Assembly: GCA_022712315.1 (NCBI GenBank)
Contig: JALAGS010000151.1
Location: 1-64,000 of the forward strand
Length of the DNA: 64,000 bases
Origin: Sphingobacterium sp.
GTDB taxonomy: Bacteria; Bacteroidota; Bacteroidia; Sphingobacteriales; Sphingobacteriaceae
Direction of reading: 5' to 3'
The notes below the pieces were generated by a model. That model worked only from the letters and a program-made list of their open reading frames with translations. It was not told the DNA's origin and did no database searches. Of this stretch, positions 9,012-16,681 are shown in pieces; the stretch's first letter is position 1, and every line of letters starts with the position of its first letter. Position numbers and translations under genes: made by a program.

Positions 9012-9716
9012 CTATACTTCAAAATAAAACCCCGATTCAGTAAGGGCCTTATATTTCACCTTGTCAAAACTATAGATCTTCGCTGCCCTGGCAGGCCTAT
9101 CTTTTTGCTTATCGCTGTGATCGATTAATAAACCCATGCTGAGGATTTTTTTCCGAAAGTTACCCCGGTCAATTGACCGTTGCAAAATAGTTTCATACAA
9201 ATTGTGCAAATCGGGCAAGGTGAACTGCTCAGGCAGAAGTTCAAAACCGATCGGTTGATAACGTATTTTCCCCTTGAGTCTTTCGATGGCGACGCTCAAG
9301 ATCTGTTGATGGTCAAAAGCGAGATCCAGGTTTTCATCAACGCCGAACCACCTTACAGCTTCAATGTCCACTCCTGCTTCCAATACATATGCTTGAGGCT
9401 TAACAAGAGCGTAATAAGCAATACTAATTACTCTTCCGCGTGGATCACGTGCTAAGTCTGAGAAGGTATAAAGCTGTTCAAGGAAAATATCCTGGAGACC
9501 GGCTTCCTCCTGCAGCTTACGAAGCGCACAATCTTCGGCTGTTTCTTCTTCCTGGATAAAACCGCCGGGAAACGCCCATTTTCCCAAGAAAGGTTCTATT
9601 GCCCTTTTGGTCAATAATACCTTGAGCTGGTTTTTATCAAAACCGAAAATCACACAGTCAACGGTAACTGCTGGCCTCGGATACTCGTATGCATATTTTT
9701 TCACAGAGACTGTCAT
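9012..9716 (-). CDS. nrtR: NrtR-type Nudix-wHTH transcriptional regulator of NAD metabolism
   Basis: A 234-residue protein with an N-terminal Nudix domain (about 15-140) and a C-terminal winged-helix domain (about 150-234, with FRKKILSMGLLI). The Nudix box spans G52-L74 and keeps GX5E and EEXGL. The residue after Arg66 is Lys67 where hydrolases have Glu. NrtR regulators are known to use a Nudix domain to sense ADP-ribose and often carry degenerate boxes. A regulator is therefore favoured over a hydrolase, and the gene context (four NAD-synthesis genes immediately upstream) supports this. It is the last gene of the operon, 3 bp after the nicotinamidase-like gene. Its likely targets are the twin palindromes at 13847-13920. 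Other Nudix-related regulators in Bacteroidota (AraR type) control sugars, but the context argues against that here. Confidence 0.85.
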   Translation of the reverse strand: MTVSVKKYAYEYPRPAVTVDCVIFGFDKNQLKVLLTKRAIEPFLGKWAFPGGFIQEEETAEDCALRKLQEEAGLQDIFLEQLYTFSDLARDPRGRVISIAYYALVKPQAYVLEAGVDIEAVRWFGVDENLDLAFDHQQILSVAIERLKGKIRYQPIGFELLPEQFTLPDLHNLYETILQRSIDRGNFRKKILSMGLLIDHSDKQKDRPARAAKIYSFDKVKYKALTESGFYFEV

Positions 9717-9719
9717 GTA

Positions 9720-10631
9720 CTACAAATTTACTTCGGTTGACAATTTGATCTGAATACCATATTTTTCTTTTAACGCCTCAAACTGCTGTAAGGTTTGTTC
9801 TTCAAATCCGGCAATAGGTGACATGCAGTCTATCAATAAAGTAATACGGGAGGTAATTGACCGATCATGTTCAAAATATTCCAAAATCTGCACCGCCGAG
9901 GCCAAGACGCAATGGCTTGAAGCCTCGCCCGCGATATAAATAGCGTCGTATGTCCGTATTGCATCAAGTACGGCATGGTTTACAAATTTATTATCATCAT
10001 ATTCGGCTTTAATAATGCCATACATCTCCGTATACGGATCCTGTCCCTTATAAACCAAGATCGGTTTTACCTCACGCACCGCACTATGAAAATAGAGCAT
10101 ATTGGTAAATTGACTCTCGAGCTGTGCACCCGAGGTTCCCTCCAGACAATGGTATGGCCAGATGCACAATTGTTTTTTGCCCTCAGATTCCAAATGCTGA
10201 AGATAATCCAGCGATAAGGCTGTATGGCCATTGGCAGCACGCCAGATACCGTCGCGGACATCCGCATAGCGAATGATGGTAAATGGCTCCGGATGATTTC
10301 CTTCCGTATCCAGCCACCAGTCGGCATGGAAAACCTGCATCATCGAATGACAATCAAGACTGCACATCACTTGTGTCAGTGAACCCAAATTACGGTACAT
10401 CCACCGTGTTAGACGCTGTACATCAGCTTTGGAACCATTGACCGCAAGGCTCCCAATAGATTCCATAAAATCGTTCTGAACATCTATCGCCAAAAGCAGC
10501 GTCCGTTTCACGTCCAATGCGGCAGGCCGGACCTGCTCCTCTTGTGCCAACGCCAGCATTGCCGGTATATTATCACTTTTGCCTCTGGCAATATATTGGA
10601 CATCAACAATCTGTTCATATTGTGTTTTCAT
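9720..10631 (-). CDS. Nicotinamidase-like isochorismatase-fold cysteine hydrolase
   Basis: This 303-residue protein has the isochorismatase-fold catalytic set: D50 (AIDVQNDF), K195 (VYKGQDP) and C241 (GEASSHCV). The nicotinamidase-type metal ligands are D93, H95 and H102. The segment WPYHCLEGTSGAQL matches the nicotinamidase signature. Nicotinamidases convert nicotinamide to nicotinate. About 300 residues is longer than classic PncA (about 210); the extra length is at the N-terminus and in the middle. The location between nadE and nrtR fits NAD salvage. A nicotinamidase role is likely, but another amide in the same pathway is possible, so I give no gene symbol. Confidence 0.82.
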   Translation of the reverse strand: MKTQYEQIVDVQYIARGKSDNIPAMLALAQEEQVRPAALDVKRTLLLAIDVQNDFMESIGSLAVNGSKADVQRLTRWMYRNLGSLTQVMCSLDCHSMMQVFHADWWLDTEGNHPEPFTIIRYADVRDGIWRAANGHTALSLDYLQHLESEGKKQLCIWPYHCLEGTSGAQLESQFTNMLYFHSAVREVKPILVYKGQDPYTEMYGIIKAEYDDNKFVNHAVLDAIRTYDAIYIAGEASSHCVLASAVQILEYFEHDRSITSRITLLIDCMSPIAGFEEQTLQQFEALKEKYGIQIKLSTEVNL

Positions 10632-10736
10632 CCTGTTATTTTCTTTAAGTCAGTATTTATTGCGTTAAAACGCCAGTCGTCTTTGCGGTCCGCTCCAACT
10701 GAGCGCGCTTGGACTAGTTTACTTAAGCATTTAAAA

Positions 10737-11519
10737 CTACCCCTTAAAAGTAGGTATCGCAGCAAACTTATGTGCAGATTGCTCAATACGCTTACGAATA
10801 AGTTCGTCTATCGCAAGGTCACCCGAGGTACCGCTCAGAATAAACCCATCGATTTGCGCATAAGTCATCCCCAGTTCATCTTCATCTGTCTGCCCTTCCC
10901 AAAGACCTGCAGACGGACTTTTATACTGAATAGATTCGGGTACGCCCAAGTATTTTGCCAATGTATACACTTCCTGTTTAGTGACCATTGCCAGCGGATT
11001 CAGATCGTAGGCGCCATCACCCCATTTCGTAAAATAACCTACGGTAGCTTCGGACATATTACCTGTGCCGATAACAAATCTGCTTCCCAGTTGGGCAAAT
11101 TGATACAAATAGGTCATCCGCACACGTGGACGGATATTGGCCAGACTCAATGCCCTGTTTGCTGCTGTGGCTTCCGTTATAAACTCCTCGCGCTGGATCA
11201 TCAGGGCATCGACTGCGGGTTGAATATCAAATACATGATAAGGAAAATCAAACTTCTGAATAAGCTCCATTGCATGCTGATGGCTTTTACTATTATTCAT
11301 ATCGCTGCCATAGGGCATCATGACCAAGTGCACATCTACTTGTGCAAGCCGGCATAAACAAGCCACAACACTACAGTCGATACCACCGCTCATTCCTAAC
11401 ACAAGTCCTTTACGGCCAGCCAATTTCACTTGCTGAGCAATCCAGGATGCCATTAATTGTGCATACTGTGCTACGTTTTCATCCTGGATGAAAAACGGTT
11501 TGTTTACGCTATTTTCCAT
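10737..11519 (-). CDS. nadE: NH3-dependent NAD+ synthetase
   Basis: A 260-residue synthetase that amidates nicotinate adenine dinucleotide using ATP and ammonia. The PP-loop is at residues 43-51, and the later block GTGNMSEATVGYFTKWGDG plus PSAGLWEGQTDEDELG is typical of NadE. It lacks the glutaminase domain, so it is the short ammonia-dependent form. The PP-loop reads SGGIDC, with Cys49 where the classical motif has Ser; the following residue is Ser50. It overlaps the end of the NAMPT gene by 11 bp. The 105-bp gap to the nicotinamidase-like gene is the largest inside the operon. Confidence 0.93.
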   Translation of the reverse strand: MENSVNKPFFIQDENVAQYAQLMASWIAQQVKLAGRKGLVLGMSGGIDCSVVACLCRLAQVDVHLVMMPYGSDMNNSKSHQHAMELIQKFDFPYHVFDIQPAVDALMIQREEFITEATAANRALSLANIRPRVRMTYLYQFAQLGSRFVIGTGNMSEATVGYFTKWGDGAYDLNPLAMVTKQEVYTLAKYLGVPESIQYKSPSAGLWEGQTDEDELGMTYAQIDGFILSGTSGDLAIDELIRKRIEQSAHKFAAIPTFKG

Positions 11520-13026
11520 ATACTCGAATTGTTTCAGTTTTTAATCTATTTCTTATTTCCTCAAAGCTAGACGTGTGGATAAACTCACCATTCAAATAAC
11601 ATTCTTGCAGCAAGTTTCTATTTTCCAGTTCAGCTACAGTTTGTGGATTCAGGTTGTCTATTAAACGAAATTCATCATTTTCGAATACAACAGCCACCAT
11701 ACCCTTTTGTGACTTCTTGAAGTTTCCGGTATCCGTAGCCGGACGTTTCTGAATTGCTTTAAATTCTCCGTTGACAATTTCGGCAGTTCCTTTTAGTGCA
11801 AAACCGAAAGTATCGCGTGTGACATATTGATAGGTGTAAGAGCCTATTCCCAATATGGTATTGGTGGAAGCAAAGCCTTTATCGAGCAGACCTTGACAGA
11901 TTTTATCAGCCCTATCTACCGTTATGGAATCTCCATAAACCACGCCGATATGTGGATCCAGCTCCTTAAATCCCTTGCTGTTGATCGTGCCGCCAAAAAG
12001 TTCGAATAGACGTTCGACGATACCTTTCCGGACAGTACTGCGATCAGATGCCACATCACCGCAGATAATTTTTACCGGATCGCCACTATCGGGTCGGATG
12101 ACGACCTTACCTTCTCTTGCCATAATAAGATCCTTCAACTGTGGCAATACATGATCGACTACATGCCAGAGGTCATAGGTATCCGATACAATGGAGATAT
12201 TTCCACTTGGGTATACCTTGGTGATCAGATGCCGAAATGCTTCCACTTCATCCTCTCCATAGGAACACATCACGCTGTGCTCCGTAGATGGGGTATACAT
12301 CATCACATCACTTTTTGCATGATAGTAAGATTTCAGATACTCCCTAACAGAAAGCGTAGCCGAGACACCGAAGCTTAATAGATGTCCCCCTGCTGTACGA
12401 TAAGCTGTTTCGGGAGAACCCATGCCGCGCATAGAAAAATCTCCGGCTTGTGTGAACACTTTATTGACGTCACCCGTTTTCTCCGCAAAGCCCGTCAATA
12501 ATCTTTTATACCGATCCGCTATTGTCGCCGCAGTCATCGGTGACCAGATATAAGCAGACAGCTGTGTCTCGAGATATCCAGGCAACCAGAAAAAATCTGG
12601 ATGTGTATTTTCGATCGTAAACATCGGCACACCAACGGGTACCAAACTACCTTCCAGCAACGCATTGACTTTGATCGGAAGATAGCCCAACCGGTGCAGA
12701 TCGCGGATATGTTTCGACTCATGAGTCGCGGCAAAATTAGCATTTGTATGCTCAAAAACAGATGCGATTGCTTCCTCATAGGCAGCGACGACTACTTCTT
12801 CCGGCTGTGCAAAAAAGTTCTCGTCGAAGGAATTGGTGATTTCAGACAACGCCCCCTGCAGTCCAAAGAAAACAACGTGACTAATACCTTCTATACGGGA
12901 CATACGTGGTGTCCAGGTTTCGTATACCCATTGTGTATGATCTGGATATTGATCCTTATGACACAATTTATAACCATCCGTCCAAAGCATTGGATTTTTG
13001 TTCATCGATTTAAACATAGTGCTCAT
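11509..13026 (-). CDS. nadV: Nicotinamide phosphoribosyltransferase (NAMPT/NadV family)
   Basis: A 505-residue protein of the NAMPT family. These enzymes normally condense nicotinamide with PRPP to give NMN. Visible family blocks are TDGYKLCHKDQYP near the start, AGDFSMRGMGSPETA (containing the Asp that selects amide over acid) and VVIRPDSGDPVKI (phosphoribosyl binding). The length is normal for the family. It overlaps prs upstream by 17 bp and nadE downstream by 11 bp, so the three are co-translated. Having both NAMPT and a nicotinamidase gives the cell amidated and deamidated routes from nicotinamide. Some proteins annotated this way, paired with a Prs-like partner in phages, are nicotinamide ADP-ribose transferases, so the acceptor substrate is not certain. 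Confidence 0.87.
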   Translation of the reverse strand: MSTMFKSMNKNPMLWTDGYKLCHKDQYPDHTQWVYETWTPRMSRIEGISHVVFFGLQGALSEITNSFDENFFAQPEEVVVAAYEEAIASVFEHTNANFAATHESKHIRDLHRLGYLPIKVNALLEGSLVPVGVPMFTIENTHPDFFWLPGYLETQLSAYIWSPMTAATIADRYKRLLTGFAEKTGDVNKVFTQAGDFSMRGMGSPETAYRTAGGHLLSFGVSATLSVREYLKSYYHAKSDVMMYTPSTEHSVMCSYGEDEVEAFRHLITKVYPSGNISIVSDTYDLWHVVDHVLPQLKDLIMAREGKVVIRPDSGDPVKIICGDVASDRSTVRKGIVERLFELFGGTINSKGFKELDPHIGVVYGDSITVDRADKICQGLLDKGFASTNTILGIGSYTYQYVTRDTFGFALKGTAEIVNGEFKAIQKRPATDTGNFKKSQKGMVAVVFENDEFRLIDNLNPQTVAELENRNLLQECYLNGEFIHTSSFEEIRNRLKTETIRVYGK

Positions 13027-13822
13027 TCGTTAAGTTGATATAATTTATTTTAGGATGGACGGTATCCATCATTGAATTGGTGGTAAAAACACAGGATATC
13101 GGTGAATCATCATCCAGCAATGCGCCTTTAAAAATGCGAGGCTCACAATGTGTGACCAAAAGATAGACCACACTGGCTCCCATTTCTTTCAAAATTTTTC
13201 CTGCCCAAAGAAAGGTTCCGCCTGCAGAACACAGGTCATCGACAATAATGCATTTTGCACCAAATGGGATATCCCCAGTCTTAAGTTGCATACTTTCGAT
13301 CCTACCTGTTTGTGGGTTTCGTTTCTTCTCAAAAACACAGCTATTTTCGTATCCGCTATTGATATAACGCGCCGCAGCACCTTTATCTGGAAAAACAATC
13401 CGATCTTGTTCCGAAAAATCAAGTTTTTCCATTAACTGTGGCAACCAGTCCAATGCCGGATAAATCCCTACACTGTTCGCCAGTAGTTCCAGGGTCACTT
13501 TGGAGTGCGGTTCCACAACAAATACGGTATCAAAATTTAGGCTATTAATAAAATCAGCCACATACTGTAAGGTAAACAAATCGCCTTCAATTTTACGATC
13601 CATACGGCTATAGGGCATATAACGGATCAGTAAGCGGCAAGATTCGGAGGGCACTTCATCCAGTCGCTTTTTGACAAAAAGCAAGCGGATTAAATCCCCA
13701 TCCTCCTGATAAGTAAATTCAATGAGATTGTTCTTTAAGATCAACTGATCAAAATCTTTCACTTTTGTCTCCCCATTTGGAAATTGCTCTGTGACTATCT
13801 GATGCTTATTTAATACAATCAT
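13010..13822 (-). CDS. prs: Divergent, short ribose-phosphate pyrophosphokinase-like protein
   Basis: A 270-residue Prs-like protein, shorter than the usual 310-320. Recognisable motifs are RYMPYSRMDRK (for the flexible ATP loop), FVVEPHS (ribose-phosphate region) and CIIVDDLCSAGGTF, the PRPP-binding loop in which the usual DTGGT is SAGGT. The standard N-terminal F-S-G-N motif is absent. This is therefore a specialised paralogue, and I expect a normal housekeeping prs elsewhere. As first gene of the NAD operon it most simply supplies PRPP to the adjacent NAMPT. The alternative is an ADP-ribose pyrophosphate synthetase like phage Adps. Transcription should start at the palindrome-flanked promoter just upstream. 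Confidence 0.8.
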   Translation of the reverse strand: MIVLNKHQIVTEQFPNGETKVKDFDQLILKNNLIEFTYQEDGDLIRLLFVKKRLDEVPSESCRLLIRYMPYSRMDRKIEGDLFTLQYVADFINSLNFDTVFVVEPHSKVTLELLANSVGIYPALDWLPQLMEKLDFSEQDRIVFPDKGAAARYINSGYENSCVFEKKRNPQTGRIESMQLKTGDIPFGAKCIIVDDLCSAGGTFLWAGKILKEMGASVVYLLVTHCEPRIFKGALLDDDSPISCVFTTNSMMDTVHPKINYINLTNEHYV

Positions 13823-13846
13823 AGCTTTTAATTATACTTTTTATTA

Positions 13847-13865
13847 TTGAGTACTTTTTACTCAA
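13847..13865. promoter_or_regulatory. Palindromic operator 1 of the NAD operon (putative NrtR site)
   Basis: TTGAGTACTTTTTACTCAA is a perfect inverted repeat: 7-bp arms TTGAGTA/TACTCAA around CTTTT. It lies 24 bp upstream of the prs start codon and directly downstream of the -7 element, so it overlaps the expected transcription start. Binding here would block initiation. Assignment to NrtR is inference from operon content. Confidence 0.72.
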
Positions 13866-13897
13866 CAAATATGGAGATTAAATTTAAGCCTGCAAAA
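13866..13897 (-). promoter_or_regulatory. Promoter of the NAD operon
   Basis: On the minus strand a TTTG-containing -33 element (13897-13893) is separated by 19 nt from CATATTTG (13873-13866), one base away from the Bacteroidota -7 consensus TAnnTTTG. The promoter sits exactly between the two palindromes. Confidence 0.6.
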
Positions 13898-13901
13898 TAT
13901 A

Positions 13902-13920
13902 TTGAGTACTTTTTACTCAT
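13902..13920. promoter_or_regulatory. Palindromic operator 2 of the NAD operon (putative NrtR site)
   Basis: TTGAGTACTTTTTACTCAT repeats operator 1 with a single change at the outermost base. Start-to-start spacing is 55 bp, about five helical turns, so two repressor dimers would sit on the same face of the DNA. It lies just upstream of the -33 element. Confidence 0.7.
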
Positions 13921-14154
13921 AAAATCAAAAATAACACATATAACACTGACAATCAGTTAAATAATTTAAAGAAGATCGTGTAACGCAAACATTCCCCTAC
14001 CATTCCTAAATATTAACCATGAATCTGATTTCCTGATTAGCATATAGATAATCAATATAAATATTAAAACCGGAACATACACATACCATGTAGTACCTAA
14101 TAACAATTTTTAATCAATATTTAGACAGTTATCAGTCAGTTATTATACAGTCTG
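13921..14154. other. AT-rich intergenic DNA without a recognisable gene
   Basis: This is the left part of a 695-bp gap between the divergent prs and 14518 genes. It is AT-rich, with scattered CAGTTA/TAACTG-like words (for example near 13953 and 14127). I see no ORF with coding character, no tRNA fold and no known riboswitch. Confidence 0.5.
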
Positions 14155-14209
14155 CACTGAGTTATCACTGAACAAGCACTGAATGATCACTGAACAATCA
14201 CTGTCAAAA
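14155..14209 (+). repeat. 11-bp tandem repeat, four and a half units
   Basis: Units at 14155, 14166, 14177, 14188 and 14199 all begin CACTG and read CACTGAGTTAT, CACTGAACAAG, CACTGAATGAT, CACTGAACAAT and CACTGTCAAAA. The 11-bp period is close to one helical turn, so each unit faces the same side of the DNA. No gene overlaps it. It lies about 310 bp upstream of the 14518 start codon. Confidence 0.75.
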
Positions 14210-14455
14210 GGTAGAATTTGCCCCCTATCTGCTCCCCGTTTGCTGCTACAGCTTCCCGCTCTTCTTTTGATGGACGGTAGAAAGAAAAACCCTTATTGCA
14301 AGACAGCAAAATGCGCTGGAAATACCTACTTCACACGCTTATAAGAGATGCTTAGGTGATAAAAAAACACGGAGAGACAGTTTCAATAAAAATTAGCTGA
14401 TTATAGGGATTGAAATTTTACGATAAAACATGATCTTTGTCTATACCATAGTCAC
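14210..14455. other. Intergenic DNA without a recognisable gene
   Basis: This is the right part of the large gap, between the tandem repeats and the hairpin. Base composition is mixed, with a pyrimidine-rich patch at 14220-14265. I see no supported ORF, RNA fold or known regulatory element. It could be the 5' leader of the 14518 operon. Confidence 0.45.
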
Positions 14456-14497
14456 AAAATTCTTTGTCAGCCCACAAATGTGCTGACAAAGAATTTT
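14456..14497 (+). other. 16-bp perfect hairpin just upstream of a start codon
   Basis: Arms 14456-14471 and 14482-14497 (AAAATTCTTTGTCAGC and its exact complement) enclose a 10-nt loop. It ends 20 bp before the ATG at 14518. The run TTTTGATTTA after the stem could serve as a weak terminator tail. It may end a leader or small RNA, act as an operator, or influence translation of the operon; I cannot distinguish these. Confidence 0.6.
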
Positions 14498-14517
14498 GAT
14501 TTACTTAAGCATAAAGC

Positions 14518-15009
14518 ATGGAATTAGCCAATCTTATCAAACAGGATATTGAGTCAATCTTACAAATTGAATCTCAAGACATCAAACAATTGGTCGAGGA
14601 CTATCGCGAAGACTTAATGGATGCGGAGACCTTTGACGCCATCGATGCGTACAATATGCTCTATTCGAATATTTATGAAATGTCCGAGGAAGAATACCTC
14701 GATGCTTTTCGTACCTTGGGAGAAGCCTATCCAAACTTTGGCAAGGCCGATGAAAATGATTTCCAAAAATCAATTGCTGAACTGGAACGATTAAAACATG
14801 CCTTCAACGAACTGCAGCTCAATACAACCGAGGGCAAGCATCTTTTAGCACTACAATTGGCTGTTTTGGAACTGGATATTCAGGTTTACCAAAAGCTAAC
14901 CCTATCACCGACGACAACCGAGATACAGGCTGAGATCAATTTATTGGAAACAGAATCTTTCGGTATAACCAATCAGATCAATCAGTTTTTAGAACAGTAC
15001 CACGATTAA
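14518..15009 (+). CDS. Acidic helical protein of unknown function
   Basis: A 163-residue, strongly acidic, mostly alpha-helical cytoplasmic protein with no signal peptide. Acidic clusters include VEDYREDLMDAETFDAIDAY and MSEEEYLDAF. The C-terminal half has heptad-like Leu/Ile spacing (about 85-160), suggesting a helical bundle or coiled coil. I do not recognise a family. It is first in a three-gene operon, 2 bp before a secreted ankyrin-like protein and about 1 kb before a papain-like peptidase. Its acidity and position would fit a partner or inhibitor of one of these, but this is speculation. Confidence 0.65.
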   Translation: MELANLIKQDIESILQIESQDIKQLVEDYREDLMDAETFDAIDAYNMLYSNIYEMSEEEYLDAFRTLGEAYPNFGKADENDFQKSIAELERLKHAFNELQLNTTEGKHLLALQLAVLELDIQVYQKLTLSPTTTEIQAEINLLETESFGITNQINQFLEQYHD

Positions 15010-15011
15010 TT

Positions 15012-15968
15012 ATGCGGACATTTTATCCTATTTATCGCCGATGGCTAAAAACAGGTCTTTGCCTACTTTGTTGGCTAACATTCCTGCCAACGGTGCTTTT
15101 TTCTTCTCAAAGCGAGAAGGAGTTTGATACACAGCAACAGACTGGCGGCAGACTGCCCTTCTACATCAGCGATCAAGGAATACTGTGTTACAATTTGTCG
15201 GCTGGGGAGAATCAAATCAGCACAATCCAGATTGATTTAAACGAGGTATTTAGAAATTCCACGGTAGAGCATCTTCGATCAAAGCACTATGAGCTATCCG
15301 ATACAGCGATAACGATCATCAACTATAATGCTCCCCCCATTTCAGCCAAATATAAAATTATCGATAACAAATTTGTTGTATCCAAATCCTCAGATTGGCC
15401 AACTGGCATGCAGCCGGCAGTTCGCCAGATGGCGCTGGATAGCCTGAAATACCTGGAGGCCCTGTTTGATACAAATGACCTCAATGGCCTGCTGCAGCTG
15501 GAAGCGACCAAGCTCCCTTTGGAAAATATACTATTATTTTTTAGTCAGCTGCATGGTTTTTCCACGGTAGAGGAATTTAGCTACAATGCCATTCATCGGA
15601 TTTTAGAAAAGGGGCGATACGCAATTGCCAAACAATTTTACCGCTTATTTCTAACTAGAAATAGACAATTCGATGACTTCGAAGTATTGAAGACCGCGAT
15701 AGAAAAAAACGACATGGATTTTATCCGTCATGCTTCTTTAAATAGTCTGAACCGGCTGGGTATTGATGAAGTTAAAGCGGATTATAGCTTCACACAATGC
15801 ACATTACTTGGAAAAGCCATTCTAATGAAAAACAAAATAGCTATAGATTATCTTTTACAGAAAGGGGCCACGACGGACAACGTGTACCAATATGAATCCG
15901 AGGTGCTATCTGCGAGTCAACTCGCCCAAAGAACCAAGTCTGAGAAAATCATCAAACTATTCCATTAA
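15012..15968 (+). CDS. Exported protein with ankyrin-like C-terminus
   Basis: A 318-residue protein with a basic N-terminus and a hydrophobic signal segment (about 14-32, GLCLLCWLTFLPTVLFSS), so it is probably exported. The middle (about 40-200) is unrecognised. The C-terminal 100 residues look like degenerate ankyrin repeats: LKTAIEKNDMDFIRHAS, LLGKAILMKNKIAIDYLLQKGA and SASQLAQRTKSEKIIKLF. Ankyrin repeats mediate protein contacts. It lies 2 bp after the acidic protein gene and 16 bp before the YiiX-like peptidase, in one transcript. Function unknown. Confidence 0.65.
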   Translation: MRTFYPIYRRWLKTGLCLLCWLTFLPTVLFSSQSEKEFDTQQQTGGRLPFYISDQGILCYNLSAGENQISTIQIDLNEVFRNSTVEHLRSKHYELSDTAITIINYNAPPISAKYKIIDNKFVVSKSSDWPTGMQPAVRQMALDSLKYLEALFDTNDLNGLLQLEATKLPLENILLFFSQLHGFSTVEEFSYNAIHRILEKGRYAIAKQFYRLFLTRNRQFDDFEVLKTAIEKNDMDFIRHASLNSLNRLGIDEVKADYSFTQCTLLGKAILMKNKIAIDYLLQKGATTDNVYQYESEVLSASQLAQRTKSEKIIKLFH

Positions 15969-15984
15969 TTACGTAAACTGACCG

Positions 15985-16662
15985 ATGAAAAAAACACTTA
16001 TTTACGCCATATCCCTTGTTAGTTATCTTGTGCTCACAGCAGTGCTGACGCTACCCGTCCATGCGCAAAAAAAGCCAATGGTTTCCAAGCAATCGAAAGC
16101 CAATTCAAAATTACCGCTGTTCAATGATGGGGATATGATCTTTCAGTCTTCTATTTCACCGCAATGCAAGGCGATCCAATTAGCAACGCGTTCTCCGTAT
16201 TCCCATTGTGGGATTATTTTTTACGAGCAAGGCAAACCCTACGTACTGGAAGCCGTACAGCCTGTAACTGTAACGAAGCTGGAACATTGGATTGCGCGTG
16301 GCGAACAGCAGCATTACGCAGTTAAACGTCTCAAAAATGCGGACAAAGTACTCTCCAATTCGACACTGGCTAAAATGAAAGCGATCGGTAAAAATTTTAT
16401 CGGCAAAAATTACGATGCCACATTTGAATGGTCAGACGATAAGATCTATTGCTCCGAATTGATCTGGAAAATATACCAGCGCGGAGCGGGTATTGAAGTT
16501 GGGAAACTTGAAAAATTACAGGATTTTGATTTAACCAGTCCCGAAGTGAAAACTAAGCTCAAAGAGCGTTATGGCAATACTGTTCCCCTGAACGAAACCG
16601 TCATATCCCCCGCTTCAATCTTTAATAGTCCATTGTTGATTGCGGTGACAAGTAATTATTAA
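15985..16662 (+). CDS. YiiX-like permuted papain-fold amidase/peptidase, exported
   Basis: A 225-residue protein with a clear N-terminal signal peptide ending at VHAQ (about residue 28). The mature domain has the circularly permuted papain-like (YaeF/YiiX, NlpC/P60-related) layout. The entry motif is FNDGDMIFQSS, the His motif is YSHCGIIF, and the catalytic Cys sits late in IYCSELIWKIY. Such enzymes hydrolyse amide or thioester bonds in cell-wall peptides or lipids, and the substrate here is unknown. It is last in the operon with an acidic helical protein and an ankyrin-like exported protein, and is convergent with the Gfo/Idh/MocA gene. Family call firm, role open. Confidence 0.85.
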   Translation: MKKTLIYAISLVSYLVLTAVLTLPVHAQKKPMVSKQSKANSKLPLFNDGDMIFQSSISPQCKAIQLATRSPYSHCGIIFYEQGKPYVLEAVQPVTVTKLEHWIARGEQQHYAVKRLKNADKVLSNSTLAKMKAIGKNFIGKNYDATFEWSDDKIYCSELIWKIYQRGAGIEVGKLEKLQDFDLTSPEVKTKLKERYGNTVPLNETVISPASIFNSPLLIAVTSNY

Positions 16663-16681
16663 GCAGACTCGATACGCTCCA

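Noticed and set aside
10542..11357. 271-codon open frame on the plus strand
   Set aside because: Fully antisense to the well-supported nadE and nicotinamidase-like genes. The product is Cys/His/Ile-rich with no domain.
14155..14209. CRISPR array or replication iterons
   Set aside because: Units are only 11 bp without spacers, and no cas gene, rep gene or dnaA-box cluster is nearby.
13823..14517. tRNA, riboswitch or hidden short gene in the large gap
   Set aside because: No cloverleaf, no known aptamer core and no reading frame with a ribosome site and coding bias could be found by eye.
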